A stretch of 64,000 nt of DNA from Bacillota bacterium (GTDB lineage: Bacteria; Bacillota; Desulfotomaculia; Desulfotomaculales; VENG01). Shown piece after piece: positions 54,499-62,794 of the stretch. Under the pieces are notes generated by a model that worked only from the letters and a program-made list of their open reading frames with translations, had not been told where the DNA came from and ran no database searches. The DNA is taken from contig VENG01000029.1 of NCBI GenBank assembly GCA_009711705.1, positions 1-64,000 of the forward strand, given 5' to 3'. Every line of letters starts with the position of its first letter. The stretch's first letter is position 1. Made by a program: the position numbers and the translations under genes.

Positions 54499-54606
54499 CA
54501 CACCAACGGCCCAAGAGCCATGGTAAATCAATAACATATTTCAGCCCGTAAGCCGAAATGATTCATGAAACATACTTCTGGCCCAAAGGCCGAAGTCAAA
54601 GTGAAC
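54499..54606 (-). repeat. Three tandem 36-bp hairpin repeats
   Basis: Three units of 36 bases (starting 54499, 54535, 54571) share a CA-TTC-like start, the cores GCCCAAGAGCC, GCCCGTAAGCC and GCCCAAAGGCC, and a TGA/TCA-rich end. Each can fold into a short hairpin around the core. Placed before the leader terminator. Confidence 0.6.
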
Positions 54607-54760
54607 AACAATTCTTATGAGAAATAGTACCACACCGTTCAGATAATATCAACAAAAATCTCATATTTAACCATAATCATCTTACCCATAACACCATCAA
54701 CCAGATTATTTATATATCACACGTTTCCCTGCAGCCTTTTAATCTTTTGATATAAATCTC

Positions 54761-54970
54761 TTATATTTTTTCCCAGTCTTTCTGACTTATTCCCGCTTGC
54801 TTCAAAATCAGCTTCAATAAAGAAACTCCGATATCACCCCCAAGCGGATTTGGAATACGAAGCTTCAACTGCCCCTTTTGCCATGAACTGATGGCGGTCA
54901 CCACTTATGGTCCTTTAAAACCAAACAAGCGCAGTCGTCGTATCAATTCTTTTCGGCTAACCGGTTTCAT
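54761..54970 (-). pseudogene. hicA: HicA toxin, frameshifted
   Basis: Reads MKPVSRKELIRRLRLFGFKG, loses one base near 54906, continues SGDRHQFMAKG with the region of the catalytic His, gains one G in a G-run near 54874, and ends LRIPNPLGGDIGVSLLKLIL plus QAGISQKDWEKI. These are the full HicA blocks; HicA is an mRNA-cleaving toxin with a dsRBD-like fold. Two compensating indels put a stop after residue 21, so no toxin is made. ATG overlaps the hicB stop. Confidence 0.82.
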
Positions 54971-55215
54971 GCTTCATCCGTCACCCTATTTAAATCAATA
55001 CCCCCAAGTTGTGGCAAGGGGTCATAATCTCTTAGTTTTAACAACAACCATTCTTCCAGCACTTCTTGTAGTACTGACCGGCACTGTTCCAATGTTTCCT
55101 CATTTGCCCAGACTCCGGGGCATTTCTTGATGTCACAGTAATAACTTCCGTCTTCCAGCAGTTTATAGTTAGCTTCTTTTATGGCGTTTACCAGATAACT
55201 GCTAAGTACAGGCAT
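54967..55215 (-). CDS. hicB: HicB-family antitoxin
   Basis: 82 residues with the HicB partial RNase H fold (YKLLEDGSYYCDIKKCPGVW; CRSVLQEVLEEWLLLKLRDY). Upstream of and overlapping the broken hicA, an antitoxin-first arrangement. GGAGG precedes the ATG. The C-terminal DNA-binding domain of longer HicBs is absent. With no toxin present it is a solitary antitoxin. Confidence 0.85.
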   Translation of the reverse strand: MPVLSSYLVNAIKEANYKLLEDGSYYCDIKKCPGVWANEETLEQCRSVLQEVLEEWLLLKLRDYDPLPQLGGIDLNRVTDEA

Positions 55216-55623
55216 CCAGTCCCTCCTGTATTATTTCTTACCAAGATAATACCACCTGGTTTACCGCCAGGCAATTCTTCTCTCATTTATTTGTATCTTA
55301 ATTGCGGATTATCACACCTTAACAAGCTCAAGCATCCTACTCAAAAACCATCATATCTATAAAATTGTTTAACCTATCAGCACGTTCCTTAGCAGCCTTT
55401 TGGGTCTATTTTTATATCAATTTTCAAGACATCTCCTTCTTTTATCCTATCAGGAGAGAGGGATTTAGGAAAATTAAAGTTGTTTTAAAAAAGGTTATTA
55501 ACATTATCACGAACAAGGCAAAAGAACACGGTATTAAAAACCTTGCCGCCCATAGTGCGGTAAAGCAAGTAAGACAAAAATCATTGGTACCCGATGGCGA
55601 CGCCCTGTCCCCCGACTACCCAT
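55216..55623. other. Non-coding stretch
   Basis: AT-rich, with no gene I can support; a 90-codon plus-strand frame at 55365-55637 lacks a ribosome binding site and familiar features. Confidence 0.35.
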
Positions 55624-55800
55624 TTATCGATCCGTGATCATTTTTTCTCCTTGCATAATGGTCCTTTGGTATTCCGCTATGTATTTATCAAGCTCCTGGC
55701 TGATCCTGAGCTGTTCATCAAAACCTGCTTCTTTAATTGAATGGTTAATTAATTTAAGACGAAGCTCTTCTATTTTGACAAGCAATTCTTCATGCAACAT
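55624..55800 (-). CDS. Spo0E-like aspartyl-phosphate phosphatase
   Basis: 58 residues, MLHEELLVKIEELRLKLINH... with the signature ISQELDKYIAEYQR. The size and the SQELD motif match Spo0E-like proteins that remove phosphate from Spo0A, lowering sporulation. ATG 55800 follows GGGGAA; an upstream Met would give an unusual extension. Supports a spore-forming host. Confidence 0.85.
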   Translation of the reverse strand: MLHEELLVKIEELRLKLINHSIKEAGFDEQLRISQELDKYIAEYQRTIMQGEKMITDR

Positions 55801-55944
55801 AATTAGTTCCCCGCAAGATTTTATTGTATATAATCCATGGTTCAAGCTCATATTTTACTGTTTCTGTCTGCATATGTCAAATTGCGTTTAAAAAGGCATG
55901 GTAATCACGTGCTTCGTGACCGTATATTGAAAGTGTACAACGTC

Positions 55945-56136
55945 CTACCTATTGTCAGATTCGCTGTTATGCTGCTGTTTCATTTCCTCCAACCTATCCG
56001 CAAATAATTTACCATCCTGGTTAACATCGATCCCCAGAGCCTTCTTGATTTCCTTTAGCTCTTCTAAAATTTGAGCGGTTCTACCGGCAGCCAAAATTGA
56101 ACAGATTAATTTTGTAAGAGTAATTAATACACCTAT
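55945..56136 (-). CDS. Small membrane-anchored coiled-coil protein, start unclear
   Basis: About 60 residues: a membrane helix (ELIGVLITLTKLICSILAAG) followed by an acidic helical tail (TAQILEELKEIKKALGIDVN and so on). The frame stays open upstream to 56316 but that part looks non-coding. GGAGG at about 56149-56153 points to an ATA codon near 56136-56140; no ATG, GTG or TTG fits. Similar in plan to the holin-like or phage-associated small proteins. Function unknown. Confidence 0.45.
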   Translation of the reverse strand: MGVLITLTKLICSILAAGRTAQILEELKEIKKALGIDVNQDGKLFADRLEEMKQQHNSESDNR

Positions 56137-56391
56137 TAACTCAATAGTTATTGTATAATACCTCCTGCGCAGGAAACAGGGGGGCAGCCCCCTATTTACT
56201 TTTATGAATGCATTGCTTACTTTAAGTGACTGCTTGATCACTGATAATGTTCCAGACGACCATACAGGAATACCGAGAATTAAAAAGAACTGTAACCATA
56301 ACTGTGTTTTTAACACTACGAGTGGATTGGGCTTGGAATATAGTTAAGCCACTCCCTCCGGATTAACCAAATACATTATTAGGAGGCACAA

Positions 56392-56796
56392 ATGAACAAA
56401 GACAAACTGTTAGTTTCCGCCGCAATTGCATTTCTTGGTTTAAGCTTTATCATTGGATCTCACGTTTTAGCAAATGCAATATCAGACTTTGGACGAAGGC
56501 TTGATATTGATACCGGGGATATTGGATCTCCCCTCGGATATATAGCTTCAGAGCTGGTAGAGTTTAGGCATGAATATAGTAAAAACCAACCCGAAGCCAT
56601 CCGGGAAAAACAAGGCATGTACATGAGCGAAGCAGCGGAATACCTGGGATTTAGCTTCAAGGAATTAAAATTTCTCATTGAGGAAGAAAACATAAATATC
56701 CCGTACATAAAGGTCAACCACAAGTATGTTTTCTATAAAGAATCACTGGATCAGTGGCAAAAAACGATTGAACAACAAGAATACATCCTTGAATAA
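56392..56796 (+). CDS. Membrane-anchored excisionase-type HTH protein
   Basis: 134 residues. A membrane helix at about 7-27 (LVSAAIAFLGLSFIIGSHVL), a short linker, then a MerR/excisionase-like helix-turn-helix (YMSEAAEYLGFSFKELKFLI ... INIPYIKVNHKYVFYKESLD). Membrane-tethered versions are unusual: the DNA-binding part would act at the membrane or the protein may organise something there. ATG follows AGGAGG at ideal spacing. Stands alone on the plus strand. Confidence 0.75.
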   Translation: MNKDKLLVSAAIAFLGLSFIIGSHVLANAISDFGRRLDIDTGDIGSPLGYIASELVEFRHEYSKNQPEAIREKQGMYMSEAAEYLGFSFKELKFLIEEENINIPYIKVNHKYVFYKESLDQWQKTIEQQEYILE

Positions 56797-57105
56797 ATAT
56801 AATCAATTCTGTACCAGTTAACTTGGGAATGTGTAATATAATTTTAAAGGGTTAGAAAAATAAATAGGAAATGCATATGAGCCTATACAAATAGCTTTTT
56901 TCCCTTTAACAATGAATCGGCTGTAAATGGTTCTTGCCTATCAGGAGGATAGGGATTTGACATGAACATCACAGACATAATACGACATAATCCCCCTCAC
57001 AATTAAAGATGTTAATTGTGTATAATGAAAAAAAATCTTAATGCGTGTACAGAAATTGGAGAGTTAAAGGATTTTTGATAGGCAGTGCTTAAGGAGGTAG
57101 ATAAT
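56797..57105. other. Intergenic with operator-like repeat and promoter
   Basis: Contains the 9-bp inverted repeat and the TATAAT box described separately and a 14-codon leader-like frame from ATG 56962 (MNITDIIRHNPPHN) behind AGGAGG. No other gene. Confidence 0.4.
56998..57026 (+). promoter_or_regulatory. Inverted repeat abutting a -10 box
   Basis: CACAATTAA (56998-57006) and TTAATTGTG (57012-57020) are perfect inverted 9-mers with a 5-base spacer, immediately followed by TATAATG. Likely operator over the promoter of the 57-kb gene. Confidence 0.55.
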
Positions 57106-58083
57106 ATTTCATGCGGGAGAAAGCTTATCACAACTTTGTATGTTGTTGTTTTGAGTTGGGCAATTATATCAGCATACTTTTACAACCAGCACTACATCAA
57201 TTTAAAGACATACGATGTCATTAATGGAAAAATAACTCTTGAGGATGCTACATTGTTTGTTAAGCAAGTGACAATGGAGCAATACAAAAGCAACATAAGG
57301 CCTTTTCACGGTGATGATATTTGGTATTACAATGTGGCGCTTGAACTACCTGACAAGTTGGTAACCCCGTTTATAAAGCTGTGCTACTTTTACAGTTTAC
57401 CGTATGAATTCAATGATAATATAGCTGTACTTAAAGTAAAAGGAATAATGACCTATGATTCCCTTAGCAAACTAGATCCCTTCGATATATATCAAATGTA
57501 TATATACGGTCATAAAACCAACTATGGAAAAAATATTGGTTATACCCACCGGGGGAATGATAACATTTATCTCTTTCATGTGGAAGGAGAAGGAGTTGCA
57601 ACTGATATAAAGACCTTGGGTCTAATCATTGATAATAAACATGGAGATAGGGAGCAAGTGCTTTCCTTGGAGCCTAAATGGGAGACCAAGACCTATAATA
57701 CCCTCCAAGAAAGGCCACCTGAGTATAAGTTTGACCCCAGGGAATCAGTATTTAAGACGTTTCGACCGTTTGAAAACGGAAATGCAGATAAACTTCAGGA
57801 GTTTGTCTTGCCTAAACTGAGGGGCGATTTCCCTTGGGCACGAATAAAACATGACTATTGGGAATCCAATCATACCGGCCACTTTACGTATATGAAAGAA
57901 TACCAAGGCTTTAATGATGTCTTCATGTATACTATTGTTTTTAATGAACGGGATGATTTGCAAACTGACAATACAGCCAAGCAACCAGTTACGGACATTG
58001 CCGAACAAAAACTATATCTAATTGATACGGGTGAGGCGTGGAGAATAATTGACATTGGGCCTGTAACAGAATTATCTCATTAG
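57106..58083 (+). CDS. Membrane-anchored hypothetical protein, possible ATT start
   Basis: About 325 residues with one N-terminal membrane helix (LITTLYVVVLSWAIISAYFY) and a large probably extracytoplasmic domain I do not recognise. In frame, AAGGAGG lies just before ATT 57106, while the earlier in-frame GTG (57085) lies upstream of that Shine-Dalgarno; therefore ATT is the likelier start. A partial, broken copy of its middle lies inverted at 9538-9970. A TATAAT box and an operator-like repeat are found 80 bases upstream. Confidence 0.7.
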   Translation: MSCGRKLITTLYVVVLSWAIISAYFYNQHYINLKTYDVINGKITLEDATLFVKQVTMEQYKSNIRPFHGDDIWYYNVALELPDKLVTPFIKLCYFYSLPYEFNDNIAVLKVKGIMTYDSLSKLDPFDIYQMYIYGHKTNYGKNIGYTHRGNDNIYLFHVEGEGVATDIKTLGLIIDNKHGDREQVLSLEPKWETKTYNTLQERPPEYKFDPRESVFKTFRPFENGNADKLQEFVLPKLRGDFPWARIKHDYWESNHTGHFTYMKEYQGFNDVFMYTIVFNERDDLQTDNTAKQPVTDIAEQKLYLIDTGEAWRIIDIGPVTELSH

Positions 58084-58198
58084 CCCTACCGTAAAAATTG
58101 TTGCATATTATACCTATAGTGATAAAAAAGCAGTAATTCAATGCTTTTTGAGAATGCTATTAATAGTAACTCTCCTCTAACATTTAGGAGGGATTTTA

Positions 58199-58681
58199 GT
58201 GAAAAAGATATTAAAGGCTTGCTTAGCAGTTATTGCAGTCACTTTTATGGCTCTCAGTTTGTCTTATTACCTCTATTTAAGGTCGGCAATTCAAATAATT
58301 AATAAGGTTCCTCCAGCTTTTAATAAACAATTGTTAGTGTTTTCCGAAGGTGGTGTGGCAGTCGTTCATGACAATAAAATGTTGCACATTATCAATAAGA
58401 GCAATCAGCCTTTAATGATGTCCACACTATTTAAAAGTTACTTAATTGATAAGGAAAAAAATGAGGTTGTTATCCGTCAAAACCTTCTCAATCCTAAACC
58501 AAGAAACAATACTTACCAGCTTATTAAAATCCCACATGAAGATTACAGTCGGATATTGTCCAACAATAAATTATTAATTCGTGTTAAATATGCTTTTCTC
58601 GGTAAACAACACACTTTATTCGAATATGACCTTTCAAATAAAAGCCTAAAATTAACACAAGAGTATTCAATTGGCAAATAG
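58199..58681 (+). CDS. Hypothetical exported or anchored protein
   Basis: 160 residues. N-terminal basic residues and a hydrophobic segment (ACLAVIAVTFMALSLSYYLYL) form a signal anchor; the rest is soluble and beta-rich (LLVFSEGGVAVVHDNKMLHI). GTG 58199 follows TAGGAGGG. It follows the preceding membrane-anchored gene in the same direction, about 115 bases away. No family recognised. Confidence 0.65.
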   Translation: MKKILKACLAVIAVTFMALSLSYYLYLRSAIQIINKVPPAFNKQLLVFSEGGVAVVHDNKMLHIINKSNQPLMMSTLFKSYLIDKEKNEVVIRQNLLNPKPRNNTYQLIKIPHEDYSRILSNNKLLIRVKYAFLGKQHTLFEYDLSNKSLKLTQEYSIGK

Positions 58682-58803
58682 AAAATTTATAGGCTCAAGG
58701 GGAGTTGCTACGTTAATAATCAAAATCTCGGAACAAATTTAGAAACTTCTGCTGAACATTTTACTTAAAGTGTTTAGGCTTTAAAAAATCGCAGGTCAAA
58801 AAG

Positions 58804-59079
58804 TTAATAACCCGCGGTTTTTAGCAGTGAATATGCTATTAACCACATTTGTGCAAGTAGTATACTTGGGACGCCAAATGTGAAAAGCTTGTGTCTGGTT
58901 TTATGACGAAAAAGGCGCATGCCCATAAAAACTCCTATAGAACCCCCGGCGAGGCATAACAATAATAATGTTTTCTCAGGAACCCGCCATCTGTAATTTT
59001 GTGCGCAATCCTTGTCATAACCCATTATAATTATCCCTGATAGATTAATAACAATAATATATCCAATTATAATTTCCAT
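58804..59079 (-). CDS. DUF1294 membrane protein
   Basis: 91 residues with the DUF1294 signature: GYDKDCAQNYRWRVPEKTLL, LAGGSIGVFMGMRLFRHKT and a further hydrophobic end. Three short membrane helices (about 3-19, 38-55, 68-87). Conserved in many bacteria, sometimes fused to a cold-shock domain, but the function is unknown. Monocistronic; the ATG at 59079 has no strong Shine-Dalgarno. Confidence 0.88.
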   Translation of the reverse strand: MEIIIGYIIVINLSGIIIMGYDKDCAQNYRWRVPEKTLLLLCLAGGSIGVFMGMRLFRHKTRHKLFTFGVPSILLAQMWLIAYSLLKTAGY

Positions 59080-59123
59080 TTTCTAGTTATTCCCCACCTT
59101 GTTTTTGTACCAGGATAGATAAT

Positions 59124-59306
59124 CTAGTCAGGCCTGCTCCCGGTCAACCGCCCAGTCCTGCGCCCAAGGTTGCGTCTATCAGCATACCCCTGTCGCGATG
59201 CTTCCGTGACAATCCTTTTAATAGGTGCTAACTCCGGGCTTACAATAGAAATTATCCTGTTTCGTGCAGCAGTGTTGCCGAAACCGATATTAACCAATTT
59301 AGCCAT
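59124..59306 (-). pseudogene. remA: RemA/DUF370 regulator, frameshifted
   Basis: Starts [20 protein letters not shown] then [20 protein letters not shown], a near-exact match to RemA-like DNA-binding proteins that control matrix genes and are universal in spore formers. After RQG an extra T shifts the frame (the correct continuation MLIDATLG is visible in the next frame), and the end ([12 protein letters not shown]) is not RemA-like. Normal length about 85-90; here 60. AAGGGGGAA precedes the ATG. Presumably a spare copy. Confidence 0.8.
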
Positions 59307-59362
59307 GATAAGATTCCCCCTTGGTTTTTGCCTTTTTTCAGGTAAGTATGCAAATTATACCA

Positions 59363-59425
59363 TTCGTCATCTTCGACGAATGGCTTTTTATTTCCTTTGC
59401 ATCCAGACAAAATGCGACAAATAAA
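59363..59425. repeat. Dispersed intergenic repeat, copy 1
   Basis: CCATTCGTC-loop-GACGAATGG hairpin, CTTTTTA, TTTCCT, then ATCCAGACAAAATG and CGACAAATAAA. The same plan (hairpin, T-tract, GCATCACAGACAAAATG) recurs at about 59945-60005; shorter relatives of the CAGACARAATG part are at 17250 and 63504. The hairpin plus T-tract could terminate plus-strand transcription. Confidence 0.55.
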
Positions 59426-59485
59426 ATTTTCTGACAAATAACCATATAATGATATAATTTGCCAAATAGCTAAGGAGGGTTTTCC

Positions 59486-59911
59486 ATGCCAAGAATAGGA
59501 ATAATAACATGTTCAAATTGTACGCAAGACCTTAACTGTGCTTCAGCAGTTTGCTTAGCCGATATGCGAAAAAAGAGGGGCTTTTTTGAGAAGTACCGGG
59601 AACAGGAAGTGGTCTTAGTTGGCATTATTTCCTGTGCCGGTTGTCCAACTATTGGAGCCCCTGAAAAAATCTTAAAAAGAGTAAAGTCTTTGGCTAGTTT
59701 GAGGGCTGACGTAATCCATCTTTCATATTGCATGACTGCCGTTTGTCCCTTTATTAATAAGTATATAAAAGTAATCAAGGAAGCATATCCCAAAATAGAA
59801 ATAGTTGAAGGGACGCACAAGCCTCGTGATAAAAGAATATTCCAAGCTGAGGTGCGTGAATTACTATGCATTGAAAATAGGGATATGACAGATCTTATTT
59901 TGAGTCGTTGA
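59486..59911 (+). CDS. CGGC-domain protein (predicted metal-binding)
   Basis: 141 residues with the Cys-rich pattern of the CGGC family (PF08821-type): CSNCTQDLNCASAVC near the N-terminus, ISCAGCPTIGAPEKI in the middle and LSYCMTAVCPFINKY later. Conserved cysteines suggest binding of a metal or iron-sulfur cluster; a role in anaerobic metabolism is assumed but not shown. Strong AAGGAGGG before the ATG. Common in methanogens and Clostridia. Confidence 0.85.
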   Translation: MPRIGIITCSNCTQDLNCASAVCLADMRKKRGFFEKYREQEVVLVGIISCAGCPTIGAPEKILKRVKSLASLRADVIHLSYCMTAVCPFINKYIKVIKEAYPKIEIVEGTHKPRDKRIFQAEVRELLCIENRDMTDLILSR

Positions 59912-59944
59912 CCCCACATCAATGAACATTTTACCTATACAATA

Positions 59945-60005
59945 CTTGCCAATCGTTTTCGACGGTGGCTTTTTCTTTCCTGAGCATCACAGACAAAATG
60001 TTCAT
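59945..60005. repeat. Dispersed intergenic repeat, copy 2
   Basis: GCCAATCGTTTTCGACGGTGGC hairpin, CTTTTTC, TTTCCT, GAGCATCACAGACAAAATG. Aligns with copy 1 at 59363-59425. Confidence 0.5.
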
Positions 60006-60109
60006 CACCCTGATGTTATAAGCAACATTTTAAAGGAAAGCTTCTGTCAATATTAAAATATAGGCAATGGGATGGTGAGGCTTATGGATGCAATTAAGGA
60101 GTTCAGGGA

Positions 60110-60372
60110 ATAAAAAAATACAAAACATTGTCATGGATTTCAATATATACAATCCCGACTACATTCTTTCTGATATATTCAGAACATAATCTAATTAAAT
60201 ATCTTGGTTATACATTTATGTGTAGCTTAATTCTATTAGGCTTTTTTTTAGTTTGAAATATAAATGCCCGGTATGTAAGGTTCGGCTTGACACAAGGACA
60301 CGATTTACTAGAACTATCTATTGTCCTAAATGTAAAGCCCAATTACTAGAAAAACATCCTTCTGACGGGTGA
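60110..60372 (+). pseudogene. Two-helix membrane protein with zinc ribbon, frameshifted
   Basis: The first frame reads YKTLSWISIYTIPTTFFLIY and YLGYTFMCSLILLGFFLV (two membrane helices) and stops after a T-run at 60241-60250. In the next frame LKYKCPVCKVRLDTRTRFTR and IYCPKCKAQLLEKHPSDG make a two-CxxC zinc ribbon. One base lost or gained in the T-run separates them. AAGGAG 8 bases ahead points to ATA 60110 as start. Small anchored zinc-ribbon proteins of this sort are of unknown function. Confidence 0.5.
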
Positions 60373-60461
60373 CCGGACAAACCAAGCTATTGACACGTTT
60401 TACCTATAGAAAATGAGACATATCAATAACTTCTATCAATTTATGAAGTTGAGGTGATTAT

Positions 60462-61007
60462 ATGAAAAAAGTTATATTATTTTGTTCACTTATTGTTTTT
60501 TTACTGGCTGGCTGTACTAATAAGGATAATGAAGAAGCTATGTCTAAAGATTCCTTTCGAGACCTTGCAGATAATGTAAGCGATAATGTTGAAATAATTC
60601 AACCAGAACAAACCGTTGCTATAAAAGATTATACTCTCCTTGAAAGAATGTATGTCGATGTAGATAGTGACAGTAAGGTTGAAAATATTGAATTATATAC
60701 TTCAGCCAACACACACCATGGTAATCGAATAGGGTGGGACGATGGTCAAAAATGGCTTCTACTTGTAAAAAACAATAATAAGATATATCCGCTGTATGAC
60801 AATTACCTCCAATTAGGGCAATTAGAGTTTTATGTAACCAGTTTTAATAACTCTAAAACCGTTAGTCCTGATAGTACAGATTTAGAAAGACATATATATG
60901 TTATAGAGGCAAGCCATACCATTAAAATGCTTGATTATTATTGGGATGAAAAAAATTCTTGTTTTAAGTGGCTGTTCGAAAAGCCTAATCTTTCACTGAA
61001 AAAATAA
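60462..61007 (+). CDS. Putative lipoprotein
   Basis: 181 residues beginning MKKVILFCSLIVFLLAGCTN, a classic type II signal with lipobox LLAGC (Cys18). The mature part holds a segment MYVDVDSDSKVENIELYTSA resembling the Asp-rich VCBS/repeat-type calcium loops of surface lipoproteins, and ends KPNLSLKK. Start ATG 60462 follows GAGGTG. Likely outer-face protein; no family named. Confidence 0.8.
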   Translation: MKKVILFCSLIVFLLAGCTNKDNEEAMSKDSFRDLADNVSDNVEIIQPEQTVAIKDYTLLERMYVDVDSDSKVENIELYTSANTHHGNRIGWDDGQKWLLLVKNNNKIYPLYDNYLQLGQLEFYVTSFNNSKTVSPDSTDLERHIYVIEASHTIKMLDYYWDEKNSCFKWLFEKPNLSLKK

Positions 61008-61157
61008 AAAGGATCTCCAGCACTATACCAATTAATGGTTTAAAAAAATCTTCATGCCTACTAGTTATTCCATCTTAGTACTGGACCCCAAAAAATGGAC
61101 ACACGTACCCTGTGGATAACGGTTTTTGTAAATTTTAATCTATAGCACTGATGTGCA

Positions 61158-62465
61158 TTACGCACTAGCTGGGTAGGCATAATGCTTGACTTTCATAGCC
61201 TCCAAGGTTTTGTCTCTCCCTTCAGGAACGGCGGTAGCCTGCATGTGACGGATCATGAGCTTGATTAGCCTGAAGGTATCCGCCATAATACTGAATATTT
61301 CTACGCTAGGAAGGCGTCGTATTGGTAACTTCTTATGCCGCATAACTGAGTCCAGGGAATTTGATTCTATAGCAAAATTGAGCTCTACCTGTTTGCGAAA
61401 CTTTTGAAACTCCTTGTGTAGCTTCGAACCAAGCGGTACCGGGCTGTTGATCAGAGGATTTTCCCAATAGTTCTGGTGAAAATACTTATCGCAAGTTGGG
61501 TTGAAAAGACAGTGTTGACAATGCTTTTCGTCACCCAGAAACCATATATCCATGGTTTCTCTGTCAAAGCTATCCCATATTAGTGGCTTGTCTTGTGGAC
61601 ACAGGAATTGGCGGTCGTTATTCATATCCTCTGGCAGCACAGTGTTTTTCTTGACGCCAGTTGTTAAAATCACATCGTGTTTGGCTAGAGTTTCAACGTT
61701 AACATCATGGTCAAAATAGCCGAGGTCAGTCACCAGGTATTCAAGCTTAAGGTCTTCTACCTGATCTAGTTTTTCTAACAGTGGGAGCAGTACTTTTACG
61801 TCATGTACGTTGGCAGGTAAAGTTATCGAGATCAGCGGTACCGGGCCTTGCTTGGAATGACTGACGATAGTATGTTTGCGATAACCGACAAAGTATTTGT
61901 TCATGTTAGTTTTGTTACGCATACTGCCCACAGCGGCGTCCGGGTCAGTGAATGTTTTTGGACAAGAGCATTTCTTTTTATCACAATTACAGTGCTTTTT
62001 CCCCGGCCGGCCAACATTTGCAAACAGTGGCCTGGAGTCTACAGCAGTAAGGGAAGGATTTAGAAAACCATCGAGCTTCAGTGCTTGAGCAACAATTTTG
62101 AACAGTATCTGGTAAAAAAGCTCAACTCCTACTTTAGATCTAAAGTCACTCATGCTGTTATGAGAAGGTATACGTTGTGATCCGCCTGCAAAAATGAAAT
62201 TGCGGTAACTTTGGTTCTGTGGCTTGTTTAAATTACGCTCTAAGTCACGATAAGAGCTGATTTCATTTTTGGTAAAATACAAATAATGAGCTCTGAACAT
62301 AGTTATTGGATTATGGGGAATACGTCCACCTTTCTTGTATAACGGCTGAATGAGATCATATACAAACGAATCATCCACAAATTCAATATAGTCAATGAGT
62401 TCTCTATCAAATCCAAGTGTGTTATAATAGCTCATGGGAAAAAGGTCCAACTGAAGGTCTGCCAT
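61158..62465 (-). CDS. IS1182-family transposase
   Basis: 435 residues, apparently complete: the N-terminal DUF772-type domain (DLFPMSYYNTLGFDRELIDY; YKKGGRIPHNPITMFRAHYL), a DDE core (LTAVDSRPLFANVGRPGKKH; YLVTDLGYFDHDVNVETLAK), a zinc-binding-like insert (CNCDKKKCSCPK; CQHCLFNPTCDKY) and the C-terminal MRHKKLPIRRLPSVEIFSIM. ATG 62465 follows GAGGTG. Terminal repeats could not be paired by eye. Just outside its 3' end (about 61080) lies a TGGACCCCAAAAAATGGACA piece resembling the end of an IS3-type element. Confidence 0.93.
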   Translation of the reverse strand: MADLQLDLFPMSYYNTLGFDRELIDYIEFVDDSFVYDLIQPLYKKGGRIPHNPITMFRAHYLYFTKNEISSYRDLERNLNKPQNQSYRNFIFAGGSQRIPSHNSMSDFRSKVGVELFYQILFKIVAQALKLDGFLNPSLTAVDSRPLFANVGRPGKKHCNCDKKKCSCPKTFTDPDAAVGSMRNKTNMNKYFVGYRKHTIVSHSKQGPVPLISITLPANVHDVKVLLPLLEKLDQVEDLKLEYLVTDLGYFDHDVNVETLAKHDVILTTGVKKNTVLPEDMNNDRQFLCPQDKPLIWDSFDRETMDIWFLGDEKHCQHCLFNPTCDKYFHQNYWENPLINSPVPLGSKLHKEFQKFRKQVELNFAIESNSLDSVMRHKKLPIRRLPSVEIFSIMADTFRLIKLMIRHMQATAVPEGRDKTLEAMKVKHYAYPASA

Positions 62466-62794
62466 AAGTATGCACCTCGCTTGGTTTTGGGTATTATTGG
62501 GGAATAATAAACTCAAAATTCGACAAGCGGCGGTGCATTTCCTATTTCTGGCTACCTTTTATTTAATCTTTTCGAACAGACTCTTTAAAAAAGAAATCGT
62601 TTTTGATCCTCCCCACCAATGGAGCACAAGATTCTCAAATAAATATATTTTTCAAGACTCAAGTCGAATTGAACCATCTTAAAGTGATGCACACTTTACC
62701 TAAGTACGTCAAAACCTTTTCAATCTTATAGTAAAGCCATCTCGCCGGTCTTTCGGGACTGGCTAGTGTTTTTTATTCCCCTGAAAGATGTTAA
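62466..62794. other. Non-coding flank of IS1182
   Basis: No gene; a hairpin CCGGTCTTTCGGGACTGG with a short T-tract occurs at about 62737-62772. Otherwise featureless. Confidence 0.4.

Noticed and set aside
54499..54606. Three 36-bp repeats considered as a CRISPR array
   Set aside because: Units are contiguous with no spacers and diverge from each other; no cas genes nearby.
55365..55637. 90-codon plus-strand frame
   Set aside because: No Shine-Dalgarno or familiar motif, and it runs into the 3' end of the Spo0E-like gene on the other strand.
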